From Gordonibacter sp034932485 (lineage in GTDB: Bacteria; Actinomycetota; Coriobacteriia; Coriobacteriales; Eggerthellaceae), in NCBI GenBank assembly GCA_034932485.1, contig JAYFOQ010000003.1, forward strand, positions 1 to 64,000: a DNA stretch of 64,000 nt. The letters are read 5' to 3'. The translations under genes and the position numbers were made by a program. Positions 17,442 to 25,790 of this stretch are shown here, piece by piece (the stretch's first letter is position 1; each line of letters starts with the position of its first letter). The notes beneath the pieces are model-generated. The model was not told where the DNA came from. It made no database searches and saw nothing but the letters and a program-made list of their open reading frames with translations.

Positions 17442-18554
17442 ATGAACCCGACACGTCTACTCGATTTATTCTGCGACCTCGTTCGCATTGAGAGTCCTTC
17501 GCGCAGTGAAGGCGCGATGGCGCTACGGTGTGCCGAGGAGTTGCGTAGCCTGGGTTTCTCGGTGCGTTTTGACGATTCGGCTAAGCAAACAGGTTCTGAC
17601 ACCGGAAATCTTATCGCGTATCTTCCTGGCACGACTACAGGGCATATCGTATTGTCGGCCCATATGGATACCGTTGAGCCGTGCGTGGGTGTCGAGCCTA
17701 TTGTAGTGGACGGTGTTGTGCGCTCGGTTGGTGACACCATTCTGGGAGCCGACGATAAAGCAGGGGTGGCAGCTATTTTCGAGGGGGTACGCTCAGTCCT
17801 CGAGGCGGGGTTGCCGCGCCCAGATGTCACGGTACTGCTGACCACCTGCGAAGAGTTGCACCTGTTGGGGTCTAGCGCTCTGGGGGTTGATGAGCTGCCC
17901 GTGGGTGCTCCTTGTTACGTGCTCGATGCTGACGGAGCCCCCGGAACCATTATCACTGGTGCTCCTTGCCACTATGCTATGCAGGCGGTATTCCATGGCC
18001 GCGCATCGCATGCGGGCGTTGTTCCTGAAGCGGGTATTTCGGCTATTCGTATGGCGGCTGCAGCTATTGAAGCTATGCCTTTGGGACGCTTAGATGAGGC
18101 CACTACGGCAAACATTGGCATCATTGAAGGTGGTCGCGAGACAAATGTCGTGCCCGATACCTGCATGCTTGCGGGGGAGTGTCGTTCGCTTTATACGGAT
18201 CGCATCAATGCTCAGCGTGATGCCATGGCGGCTGCTCTTGAAGCGGCAGCCGCGCGCTTTGGTGGCTCGGTGGATATCGAGTGGGAAAAGAGCTATGACG
18301 CTGTACTTTACGATGAGCATGACCCCCTTGTTCAAGCTATCGTTCGCGCGGTTGCGTCTGCTGGTCTCGAGCCGCATTTCCATCACTCTGGCGGTGGTGC
18401 CGATGCCAACGTGCTCGCCGCTTGTGGCGTGCGTCCCGTTACGCTTAGCGTTGGTATGTCAAACTTCCATTCGCTTGATGAGTATATTGCTGTTGTCGAT
18501 CTGGAGAATTCAGCCCGTCTTGTAGAGGCTCTCGTTGCCGAAGGGGCCAAGTAG
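17442..18554 (+). CDS. M20 family metallopeptidase, PepT-like
   Basis: A 370-residue zinc aminopeptidase or deacylase of the M20 family. Motifs: SAHMDTV near 72 (metal ligands His and Asp), LGADDKAG near 105 (bridging Asp), TCEELHLLGS near 135 (catalytic and ligand Glu) and HHSGGGADANV near 310. The dimerisation domain lies between about 180 and 290, including SHAGVVPEAG. Length and motifs fit tripeptidase-like enzymes. The ATG at 17442 follows GGAG within the end of ppaC; the two genes abut. The in-frame TTG at 17430 is less likely. Substrate is probably a small peptide. Confidence 0.88.
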   Translation: MNPTRLLDLFCDLVRIESPSRSEGAMALRCAEELRSLGFSVRFDDSAKQTGSDTGNLIAYLPGTTTGHIVLSAHMDTVEPCVGVEPIVVDGVVRSVGDTILGADDKAGVAAIFEGVRSVLEAGLPRPDVTVLLTTCEELHLLGSSALGVDELPVGAPCYVLDADGAPGTIITGAPCHYAMQAVFHGRASHAGVVPEAGISAIRMAAAAIEAMPLGRLDEATTANIGIIEGGRETNVVPDTCMLAGECRSLYTDRINAQRDAMAAALEAAAARFGGSVDIEWEKSYDAVLYDEHDPLVQAIVRAVASAGLEPHFHHSGGGADANVLAACGVRPVTLSVGMSNFHSLDEYIAVVDLENSARLVEALVAEGAK

Positions 18555-18660
18555 AGTCGTGCAAGGCGGTACGACAATGAGACAGCAGGCAGACACTAGC
18601 TAGTACGCCGACACTAAAGCGGACGCATAGCACAATAGGTTCCGTACGGCTTGATGACTC

Positions 18661-18715
18661 CCTCCATCAAAGGGTGCTATACTGTATAGCACCCTTTGAC
18701 TTTTTAGGATGGAGG
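18661..18715 (+). promoter_or_regulatory. Palindrome and nested stem covering the antitoxin ribosome-binding site
   Basis: A perfect 15-bp palindrome with a 3-nt centre spans 18667-18699 (TCAAAGGGTGCTATA and its complement). An outer pairing, CCTCCATC (18661-18668) with GATGGAGG (18708-18715), overlaps the ribosome-binding site of the antitoxin gene. The palindrome is a good autoregulatory operator for a RelB-type antitoxin. In RNA the outer stem could hide the ribosome-binding site. Confidence 0.6.
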
Positions 18716-18719
18716 TACT

Positions 18720-19070
18720 ATGACGGCGGTTCAGATGAACATAAGAATAGACAGCGATCTCAAGCAACGGGGCGACGAGGTTATCGCCCGCAAAGGTTTC
18801 ACGCCCTCCCAAGTGGTGCGCGCCGTTTGGGAATACGTCGACGAGACGGGCGATCTTCCTGTGCCTCTGCGCAAGCGAAGTACTACCGATGCAGAGGAAG
18901 ACGCTGAGCGCCAGCGCGGGCTCGCTCTTGTCGAAGAAGGTTCGCACATTTGGGAGAATTTCTTCAAAGATCACGGCCTCGCGGTGCCGACTGCTCTCGA
19001 AAGAACGCCCTATAAAGAACTGAGTGAGGAAATGTATGAGGAGATGCTCAACGAGATGATGTCTCGATGA
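18720..19070 (+). CDS. RelB/DinJ-family antitoxin
   Basis: A 116-residue antitoxin. The N-terminal ribbon-helix-helix domain is visible in VQMNIRIDSDLKQRGDEV and GFTPSQVVRAVWEYV (residues 4-42), as in RelB/DinJ. The C-terminal part is acidic and helical and should wrap the toxin. It overlaps the toxin gene by four bases (ATGA), the usual coupling. It is expected to repress its own promoter through the palindrome just upstream. The partner is a PIN nuclease rather than the RelE/YafQ toxin usually paired with DinJ. Confidence 0.85.
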   Translation: MTAVQMNIRIDSDLKQRGDEVIARKGFTPSQVVRAVWEYVDETGDLPVPLRKRSTTDAEEDAERQRGLALVEEGSHIWENFFKDHGLAVPTALERTPYKELSEEMYEEMLNEMMSR

Positions 19071-19579
19071 GCGATGTTTTTATGAAGCTTCTTCTGGATA
19101 CCAATGTGTGGCTTGATTACTTTCTTGACCGTGGCGAAAGCCATGGTCGTACAAAGGAGCTATTAGCGGAAGCGTTTGTTCGGAAAGATGTCGTGCTTTA
19201 TGCGGCATCGACCACTCTTAAAGATGTTTTCTATCTGATACCTTTGCAGTTGAAACGTTCGCTCCGTGCGGAAGGTATCACCATTACCGAGTCTCTTTCG
19301 GCTGCTGCGACCGAGACAGCATGGTCCTGTTTGAGAGTTATGCTCGACGTATCCCAGGTCGTGCCGATGGGAAGGGGTGAGGCGCTGCAATCGATAGTCT
19401 ATCGGTCGATTCACGAAGATTTCGAAGATAACTTCATCGCGTCTGCTGTTCGACGCGCAGACGCAGACTACTTGGTGACCAGTGACGAGCGATTCTGCTG
19501 CCATAGCCTTGTGGCAACGGTTTCAGTGCAAGAAGCCATACGCTTGCTAGAGGCCACTCGTCCGAAACCCTTCCTATAA
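19067..19579 (+). CDS. PIN-domain toxin (predicted ribonuclease)
   Basis: A 170-residue PIN-domain protein. The catalytic acidic residues are visible in LLLDTNVWLDYFL (first Asp near residue 10), FEDNFIASAVRRADAD (Asp/Glu near 120) and LVTSDERF (Asp near 140), matching the VapC-type D-E-D-D arrangement. It would cut RNA with bound Mg2+ when freed from the antitoxin. Start ATG overlaps the antitoxin stop; an internal Met at residue 6, immediately before KLLLDTN, is an alternative. Composition resembles neighbouring genes, so recent transfer is not evident. Confidence 0.85.
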   Translation: MSDVFMKLLLDTNVWLDYFLDRGESHGRTKELLAEAFVRKDVVLYAASTTLKDVFYLIPLQLKRSLRAEGITITESLSAAATETAWSCLRVMLDVSQVVPMGRGEALQSIVYRSIHEDFEDNFIASAVRRADADYLVTSDERFCCHSLVATVSVQEAIRLLEATRPKPFL

Positions 19580-19685
19580 ATAATGTGCTGAAAATATCGT
19601 ATTCTGTGAGGAACTTGAGAAAATAGCCTCTTCCATCAGCATGAACATGATCCTGTGATAATAGATACTCCCGGGTGCGTGGCGT

Positions 19686-19714
19686 TTGACAAGCCTGATG
19701 GCCGGTGGTAGAGT
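19686..19714 (+). promoter_or_regulatory. Sigma-70-type promoter of the str operon
   Basis: TTGACA (19686-19691), a 17-bp spacer and TAGAGT (19709-19714) give a near-consensus housekeeping promoter about 130 bases before rpsL. The leader between promoter and start is long enough for regulation but shows no clear protein-binding structure. Confidence 0.7.
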
Positions 19715-19845
19715 TCTCGATCGCGCCTTTTATGGGCGTCAAGTTTTCATGTGCGTACCAGCTGAACGCACAGGGAAGCGTATGCAAAAGGCGATTGTCT
19801 ATCTATATATAGGTAATCGAAGCAAGAGGTAGAAGGAGAGAAGCT

Positions 19846-20217
19846 TTGCCTACTATTAACCAGTTGGTCCGCAAGGGCCGCCACCAGTCGGTCGACAAGA
19901 AGAAGACGCCGGCTCTGAAGGGCAACCCGCAGAAGCGTGGCGTATGCACCCGCGTGTACACGACGACGCCGAAGAAACCGAACTCGGCTCTTCGTAAGGT
20001 TTGCCGTGTACGTCTGGTAAACGGCATGGAAGTGACCGCCTATATCCCGGGCATTGGTCACAACCTGCAGGAGCACTCGATGGTGCTTATCCGCGGTGGT
20101 CGTGTAAAGGACCTCCCCGGTGTGCGCTATAAGGTTATCCGCGCTGCTTTGGACTGCTCGGCTGTTGACAGCCGTCGTCAGGCTCGTAGCCGCTACGGTA
20201 CCAAGCGCCCTAAATAG
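19846..20217 (+). CDS. rpsL: 30S ribosomal protein S12
   Basis: A 123-residue S12 of the decoding centre, starting PTINQLVRKGR after a TTG codon. The TTG at 19846 follows AGAAGGAGAG. Streptomycin-contact segments TTPKKPNSALRK and GGRVKDLPGVRY are intact, with Lys at the usual sensitive positions. It is the first gene of rpsL-rpsG-fusA. Confidence 0.97.
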   Translation: MPTINQLVRKGRHQSVDKKKTPALKGNPQKRGVCTRVYTTTPKKPNSALRKVCRVRLVNGMEVTAYIPGIGHNLQEHSMVLIRGGRVKDLPGVRYKVIRAALDCSAVDSRRQARSRYGTKRPK

Positions 20218-20335
20218 TCAACCACTAAGACGCGCGGGCCGCGAAACCGCAATCGCCCAAAGGGGGATGATCGCGGGGCCTAATGGACGGATTGAAAGCC
20301 GTCTCGAAGCGCGCAGGAACATGAAGGAGTAATAC

Positions 20336-20806
20336 ATGCCGCGTCGTGCAGCAGCCGTCCGCCGTGAAGTACAACCGGACGCACAGTACAACAACCGCCT
20401 TGTCACGCAGCTGATCAACAAGATCCTGCTTGACGGCAAGAAAGCCACCGCCGAGAACATCGTTTACGGCGCATTTGCCATCGTTGAACAGAAGACCGGC
20501 GGCGATCCGCTGGCTGTGTTCAAGAAGGCCATGGACAACGTTCGCCCAACCCTCGAGGTAAAGCCGAAGCGCGTTGGCGGTGCCACCTATCAGGTGCCGA
20601 TGGAAGTTAACTCCCGTCGTGCTACTACGTTAGCCATCCGCTGGATGGTTGATTTCTCGCGTAAGCGCAAGGAGCACACCATGAAAGAGCGCCTTGCCGC
20701 TGAGATTATGGATGCCTCCGAGAACGCGGGTGCCTCGGTTAAGAAGCGTGAGGATTTGTATAAGATGGCAGAGTCCAACCGCGCATTCTCGCACTACCGC
20801 TTCTAG
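20336..20806 (+). CDS. rpsG: 30S ribosomal protein S7
   Basis: A 156-residue S7 that nucleates assembly of the 30S head. It starts MPRRAAAVRREVQPD, with GAAGGAG before the ATG, and contains the conserved QVPMEVNSRRATTLAIRW segment. Full length. It lies between rpsL and fusA in the normal order; autoregulation of str operons by S7 is known in E. coli but cannot be seen here. Confidence 0.97.
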   Translation: MPRRAAAVRREVQPDAQYNNRLVTQLINKILLDGKKATAENIVYGAFAIVEQKTGGDPLAVFKKAMDNVRPTLEVKPKRVGGATYQVPMEVNSRRATTLAIRWMVDFSRKRKEHTMKERLAAEIMDASENAGASVKKREDLYKMAESNRAFSHYRF

Positions 20807-20825
20807 AGGAAGGTGTGGAGCTTAC

Positions 20826-22946
20826 ATGGCTAAACTGAGTTTACAAGATACGCGCAATATCGGTATTATGGCCCACATTGATGCGGGCAAAACGACAACG
20901 ACCGAGCGCATCCTTTACTACACGGGCAAGACCCACAAGATCGGCGAAGTGCACGACGGTGCCGCAACGATGGACTGGATGGTGCAGGAGCAAGAGCGTG
21001 GCGTAACCATTACCGCCGCTGCTACCACGTGCTTCTGGAAGTATCCCGGTGGTGCTGAAAACGGTAAAGAATATCGTTTTCAGATTATCGACACGCCCGG
21101 CCACGTTGACTTTACTGCTGAGGTTGAGCGCTCGCTTCGCGTACTTGACGGTGCCGTTGCGGTGTTCGACGCTGTTGCTGGTGTGCAGCCGCAGTCTGAG
21201 ACGGTGTGGCGTCAGGCTAGCCGCTACGGCGTGCCTCGCATCGCTTACATCAATAAGTACGACCGCGTTGGTGCGGACTTCTTCCACGCCATTGAAACCA
21301 TGAGAGACCGCTTGGGTGCGCCGGCTATCGCCGCGCAGATGCCCATGGGTGCCGAGGACAACTTCTGGGGCGTTATTGACCTCGTAACCATGGAGGCATG
21401 GGACTTCAAGGCCGACGACAAGGGCATGACCTACCCCGAGGTTATGGATGCTATCCCGGCCGAGTTCGCTGAGGAGGCTGAGCTGCGCCGCCAGGAGCTG
21501 CTTGAGGCTGCTGCCGATTGCGATGATGCCCTCATGGAGAAAGTGCTTATGGAGGAAGAGGTGACGGTCGACGAATTTAAGGCCGCCATCCGCAAAGGTA
21601 CTATTGATTGCAAGATTCACCCGGTGTTTGTAGGCTCATCCTACAAAAACAAGGGTGTGCAGGAACTGCTCGACGCTGTCGTGGATTATATGCCTGCGCC
21701 GACCGATGTTCCCGCCATCAAGGGTATCAACCCCAACACGGGCGAAGAAGACGAGCGTCCCTCCGATTTGAAGGCGCCGTTCTCTTCCCTGGCTTTCAAA
21801 ATTATGACGGATCCGTTCGTGGGTAAGCTTACCTATCTGCGCGTGTACTCGGGCCGACTCGACTCCGGTTCGTATGTGCTCAACGCCAGCAAGGACAAGA
21901 AAGAGCGTATCGGACGTTTGCTGCAGATGCATTCGAATCAGCGTGTTGATATCGATGGCTGTGCCGCGGGCGACATCGTTGCTGTCGTGGGCCTAAAAGA
22001 CACGTCCACTGGCGACACGCTCTGCGACGAGAAGAACCCCATTATCCTCGAGTCCATGGAATTCGCCGATCCGGTTATCGACATCGCTGTTGAGCCGAAG
22101 ACGAAGGCCGAGCAGGACAAGATGGGTGTGGCGCTGCAGAAGCTCGCCGAGGAAGACCCGACGTTCCGTGTGTCCACCAATCAGGAAACAGGTCAGACCA
22201 TCATCGCTGGTATGGGTGAGTTGCACCTCGAGATTATTGTTGACCGTCTGCTTCGCGAGTTTAAGGTTGAAGCTAACGTCGGTAAACCGCAGGTGGCCTA
22301 CCGCGAGACGGCTACTAAGCCGGTTTTGGGTGCCGAAGGTAAGTTTGTGCGTCAGTCCGGCGGTCGTGGTCAGTACGGCCATGCGGTTATTAATATGTAT
22401 CCGCAGGAAGAGGCTGGCAAGGGCTATGTGTTCGAGAACAAGACTGTGGGCGGTTCTGTACCTAAGGAATACGTCACGCCTATCGATCGTGGCATCCAAG
22501 AAGCGCTGAATTCGGGCGTTTTGGCGGGATACCCGGTTGTGGATGTGCGTGTTGAGCTCGTTGATGGCTCCTATCATGAGGTTGACTCTTCTGAAGCGGC
22601 GTTTAAGGTGGCCGGTTCTATGGCTATCAAAGACGCACTGAAGAAGGGTGGCTCGGTTATCCTTGAGCCGATGATGGCCGTTGAGGTTGAGACTCCTGAG
22701 GAGTACATGGGTGACGTTATGGGCAACCTGTCTAGTCGTCGTGGCCAGATCCAGGGCATGGGCGATCGCGGTAACGCGAAAACCATTAAGGCGAAGGTCC
22801 CGCTGTCCGAGATGTTCGGCTATGCTACCGACCTGCGTTCCACGACGCAGGGTCGTGCTTCGTATACGATGCAGTTTGATTCGTACGAGGCCGTGCCAAA
22901 GAACGTGGCAGAGGAAATTGTCAGCAAGGCCGGCGGGAACGCGTAA
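20826..22946 (+). CDS. fusA: Elongation factor G
   Basis: A 706-residue translocation GTPase. G1 (AHIDAGKTTTTER), G3 (DTPGHVDF) and G4 (NKYD, where NKMD is usual) are present, followed by domains II-V to the C-terminus. The ATG at 20826 gives the standard N-terminus MAKLSLQDTRNIG; a longer in-frame start at 20694 lies inside rpsG and is rejected. No tuf gene follows, although EF-Tu often comes next; rpsJ follows instead after 33 bp. Confidence 0.97.
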   Translation: MAKLSLQDTRNIGIMAHIDAGKTTTTERILYYTGKTHKIGEVHDGAATMDWMVQEQERGVTITAAATTCFWKYPGGAENGKEYRFQIIDTPGHVDFTAEVERSLRVLDGAVAVFDAVAGVQPQSETVWRQASRYGVPRIAYINKYDRVGADFFHAIETMRDRLGAPAIAAQMPMGAEDNFWGVIDLVTMEAWDFKADDKGMTYPEVMDAIPAEFAEEAELRRQELLEAAADCDDALMEKVLMEEEVTVDEFKAAIRKGTIDCKIHPVFVGSSYKNKGVQELLDAVVDYMPAPTDVPAIKGINPNTGEEDERPSDLKAPFSSLAFKIMTDPFVGKLTYLRVYSGRLDSGSYVLNASKDKKERIGRLLQMHSNQRVDIDGCAAGDIVAVVGLKDTSTGDTLCDEKNPIILESMEFADPVIDIAVEPKTKAEQDKMGVALQKLAEEDPTFRVSTNQETGQTIIAGMGELHLEIIVDRLLREFKVEANVGKPQVAYRETATKPVLGAEGKFVRQSGGRGQYGHAVINMYPQEEAGKGYVFENKTVGGSVPKEYVTPIDRGIQEALNSGVLAGYPVVDVRVELVDGSYHEVDSSEAAFKVAGSMAIKDALKKGGSVILEPMMAVEVETPEEYMGDVMGNLSSRRGQIQGMGDRGNAKTIKAKVPLSEMFGYATDLRSTTQGRASYTMQFDSYEAVPKNVAEEIVSKAGGNA

Positions 22947-22979
22947 GCGCGCGCGACCTGAATAACGGAGGTAAGGTAA

Positions 22980-23288
22980 GTGGCTAATCAGAAGATTCGC
23001 ATCCGCTTGAAGGGGTACGATCATGAGATCGTGGACCAGTCCACGAAGCTCATTGTCGATACCGCGCAGAAGACGGGTGCCAAAGTGTCCGGTCCGATTC
23101 CGCTGCCGACGGAGCGCAACTTATACTGCGTCGTCCGCGGTCCGCACGTCGACAAAGATTCTCGCGAGCAGTTCGAGATGCGCACGCATAAGCGCCTCAT
23201 CGACATCCTTGAGCCGACCCCTAACACGGTTGACTCCTTGATGCGTCTCGACCTCCCCGCCGGTGTCGACATCGAAATTAAGCTGTAA
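22980..23288 (+). CDS. rpsJ: 30S ribosomal protein S10
   Basis: A 102-residue S10 (NusE), starting at GTG after GGAGGTAAGGTAA. It contains IRIRLKGYDHEIVD and the loop segment GPIPLPTERN. It binds in the 30S head and also takes part in antitermination. It is the first gene of the S10 block and is directly joined here to the str operon. Confidence 0.96.
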   Translation: MANQKIRIRLKGYDHEIVDQSTKLIVDTAQKTGAKVSGPIPLPTERNLYCVVRGPHVDKDSREQFEMRTHKRLIDILEPTPNTVDSLMRLDLPAGVDIEIKL

Positions 23289-23303
23289 AGGGGGTCTGCT
23301 ACC

Positions 23304-23924
23304 ATGATTAATGCTATCTACGGTAAGAAAATCGGCATGACCCAGATCTTTGGCGAGGACGACCGTGTTATCCCCGTCACGGTGATCCAGGCTGAGCCGA
23401 ACAAGGTTTGCCAGGTTAAAACCAAGGCGACCGATGGCTACGAGGCCGTACAGATGGGCTTCGGCGCCATCAAAGAGAAAAAAGTTAACCGTCCCATGAA
23501 GGGCCACTTTGCAAAGCAAGGTGCCGATGCGGTGCGCTACCTGCGCGAGGTTCGCGTTGATGATGCCAGCGAGTATAAAGTTGGCGACGAGCAGACGGTT
23601 GCGGCCTTCGGTGAGACCAAGAAGGTCGACGTCATGGGTACGTCTAAGGGTAAGGGTTTTGCTGGCGTTATGAAGCGCTACGGTCATCATGGCGGCCCCG
23701 GCGGCCATGGCTCGCACTTCCATCGCGCTCCCGGTTCGGTTGGCCAGTGCGCCACGCCGTCTCGTGTGTTCAAGGGATTGAAGCTCCCGGGTCACATGGG
23801 CTGCGAGACCGTGACCGTTAGGAACCTGGAGGTTGTCCGCATCGACGAGGAGCAGAATCTTATCCTCGTGCGCGGCGCCATCCCTGGCGGCAAGAATGGC
23901 ATCGTTCGCGTCCGCATGGCTTAA
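23304..23924 (+). CDS. rplC: 50S ribosomal protein L3
   Basis: A 206-residue L3, starting MINAIYGKKIGMTQIF after GGGGGTC. The conserved loop GHHGGPGGHGSHFHR near residue 130 reaches the peptidyl transferase centre. It is 15 bp after rpsJ and in the usual order. Confidence 0.97.
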   Translation: MINAIYGKKIGMTQIFGEDDRVIPVTVIQAEPNKVCQVKTKATDGYEAVQMGFGAIKEKKVNRPMKGHFAKQGADAVRYLREVRVDDASEYKVGDEQTVAAFGETKKVDVMGTSKGKGFAGVMKRYGHHGGPGGHGSHFHRAPGSVGQCATPSRVFKGLKLPGHMGCETVTVRNLEVVRIDEEQNLILVRGAIPGGKNGIVRVRMA

Positions 23925-23953
23925 AGCGCGGGCTGGAAGAGGAGTTAGAACTT

Positions 23954-24577
23954 ATGACCACGATTGATATCAAAGACGCAAGCGGGAAGAAGGCCGGCAC
24001 CGCCGACCTCTCCGCTTCCGTGTTCGGCATTGAGCCGAACGTGCCCGTGATGCACACGGTCGTGCGCTCCCAGCGTGCGGCGTGGCGTCAGGGTACGCAT
24101 GACACCCTTACGCGCGGACAGGTCCGTGGCGGCGGCAAGAAGCCGTGGCGCCAGAAGGGCACCGGCCGTGCTCGTCAGGGCACCATCCGCGCTCCCCAGT
24201 GGGCCGGCGGTGGTACCGTGTTCGGTCCGCACCCGCGCTCTTACGCCTTCCGTGTAAACAACAAGGAAGTCAAGCTGGCTATGCGCTCCGCTCTGTCTGC
24301 TAAGTTGGCTGACGGTGAGCTTATTGTTGTAGAGGGTTTCGAATTTGAGAAGCCGTCCACGAAGCTGGCTGTTGCTGCGTGTAAGGCGTTGGGGCTCGAG
24401 GGTCGCGTAACACTCGTTATCGCTGATGACGATGTGGATACGTACCTGTCGTTCCGCAACATCCCGAAGATGAATATTGTCCCGGTGTCCGAAATCAACA
24501 CCTATGAGCTTGTTGACAACAAGAAGCTCGTGGTGACAGCTGAGGCCCTGAAGTACATCGAGGAGGTGCTTGCATAA
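23954..24577 (+). CDS. rplD: 50S ribosomal protein L4
   Basis: A 207-residue L4 with the exit-tunnel loop GGGKKPWRQKGTGRARQG near residues 55-75. The ATG follows GAGGAGTTAG. In many bacteria L4 represses the S10 operon; no L4-binding leader is evident because the block is fused downstream of fusA. Its stop overlaps the rplW start. Confidence 0.96.
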   Translation: MTTIDIKDASGKKAGTADLSASVFGIEPNVPVMHTVVRSQRAAWRQGTHDTLTRGQVRGGGKKPWRQKGTGRARQGTIRAPQWAGGGTVFGPHPRSYAFRVNNKEVKLAMRSALSAKLADGELIVVEGFEFEKPSTKLAVAACKALGLEGRVTLVIADDDVDTYLSFRNIPKMNIVPVSEINTYELVDNKKLVVTAEALKYIEEVLA

Positions 24578-24861
24578 TGAAGGATCCCCGCGAGGTTATC
24601 ATCCGCCCCATCATTACGGAGCATAGCTACGACATGATGGAGAAGAACACCTACACGTTCGAGGTAGCGAAAGACTCCAATAAAGTGGAGATCGCCCAGG
24701 CCATTGAAGCTATTTTTAGCGTCAAGGTGGTTAAGGTGAACACGCTGAACGTGAAGCCGAAGCCGAAGCGCGTCCGCGTGCAGCTGGGCAAGACCCGCGC
24801 CTGGAAAAAGGCCATGGTCACGCTGAAGGAAGGCGACACGATCGAGATGTTTGCTTCTTAA
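24577..24861 (+). CDS. rplW: 50S ribosomal protein L23
   Basis: A 94-residue L23, a docking site for trigger factor and SRP at the tunnel exit. It contains IIRPIITEHSYDMM near the start and VNTLNVKPKPKRVR in the middle. Its ATG overlaps the rplD stop by one base. It is the last ribosomal gene here; rplB (L2) and the rest of the S10 operon do not follow. Confidence 0.96.
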   Translation: MKDPREVIIRPIITEHSYDMMEKNTYTFEVAKDSNKVEIAQAIEAIFSVKVVKVNTLNVKPKPKRVRVQLGKTRAWKKAMVTLKEGDTIEMFAS

Positions 24862-24885
24862 GCCTTTTGGTTTAAATTGTTTTTG

Positions 24886-24918
24886 AAAAGCACCTCGCCT
24901 ACGCGGGGTGCTTTTTTT
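24886..24918 (+). terminator. Intrinsic terminator after rplW
   Basis: A 10-bp stem AGCACCTCGC (24889-24898) with GCGGGGTGCT (24903-24912), containing one G-T pair, followed by seven T residues. It ends the ribosomal transcript within the S10 block and shows that the break is a functional transcription boundary. Confidence 0.88.
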
Positions 24919-25079
24919 ATGCCGAAGGGTACGTTATCTGCGGATTGATTAAGACTAGCGAGTACGCCAATAAGATAAAATGAAAAGTGGTGAATATCCT
25001 TGTAGTTGGTATAGCTGGTAACGTTGGTGTATCGTAAAAATAGCGTGATCATAGTGCAGAAAAGAAAGAGGTCAAGGGA

Positions 25080-25781
25080 GTGGCTTTTGTCGAGTTCCGG
25101 GATGTGCGCAAAGTGTACACGATGGGTGAGGTTGAGGTGGCGGCCGTCGACGGGATGACGTTCGACATTGAACGTGGCGAACTTGTGGTAGTGGTGGGGC
25201 CCTCAGGGGCTGGTAAAACAACGCTTCTCAATATGCTGGGCGGCATGGATTCTTGTACCTCGGGGCGCATTATGCTGGATGGACAGGATATTAGCGCATT
25301 TTCTGATAAGAAGCTTACGTACTACCGACGCTATGATATTGGATTTGTGTTCCAGTTTTACAACCTGGTACAGAACCTAACGGCTCTTGAGAATGTGGAA
25401 CTTGCCTCACAGATAAGTAAGAATCCCTTAGACGAATCCCAAGTGCTGGCACAGGTGGGACTGGCTCATCGCAAAGATAACTTTCCAGCCCAGCTTTCTG
25501 GCGGCGAACAGCAGCGCGTGGCTATTGCTCGTGCGTTGGCTAAGAACCCTAAGCTACTGTTGTGTGACGAGCCTACGGGTGCTCTCGATTATCAAACAGG
25601 CAAGACTATTTTGAAGCTGCTGCAAGATACCTGTTACGACACCGGTAAGACAGTAGTTTTAATTACACACAATGCTGCGTTTACCGCTATTGCCGACCGC
25701 GTTATTCATGTACGTGAGGGACGCGCGGCCGAAATCGAGTGTAATGAAGCACCCTTGTCTGCCGATATATTGGAGTGGTAG
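25080..25781 (+). CDS. ABC transporter ATP-binding protein (MacB/LolD type)
   Basis: A 233-residue ATPase starting at GTG (VAFVEFRDVRKVYTMG). Motifs: Walker A GPSGAGKTT near 40-48, Q-loop FQFYNLV, signature LSGGEQQR near 140, Walker B LLLCDEPTGALD and the H-loop THNA. The residues after Walker B (PTGALDYQTG) are typical of the MacB/LolD/FtsE group that works with FtsX-type permeases. The permease gene follows after 9 bp. The pair probably drives mechanical work on a periplasm-exposed substrate, or exports a peptide or lipid. Confidence 0.93.
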   Translation: MAFVEFRDVRKVYTMGEVEVAAVDGMTFDIERGELVVVVGPSGAGKTTLLNMLGGMDSCTSGRIMLDGQDISAFSDKKLTYYRRYDIGFVFQFYNLVQNLTALENVELASQISKNPLDESQVLAQVGLAHRKDNFPAQLSGGEQQRVAIARALAKNPKLLLCDEPTGALDYQTGKTILKLLQDTCYDTGKTVVLITHNAAFTAIADRVIHVREGRAAEIECNEAPLSADILEW

Positions 25782-25790
25782 GGCAACGGT

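Noticed and set aside
20694..20825. N-terminal extension of elongation factor G
   Set aside because: It overlaps rpsG and does not match the family; the ATG at 20826 gives the standard start.
21993..23024. 343-residue minus-strand frame opposite fusA
   Set aside because: Antisense to a strongly conserved gene, with no motif.
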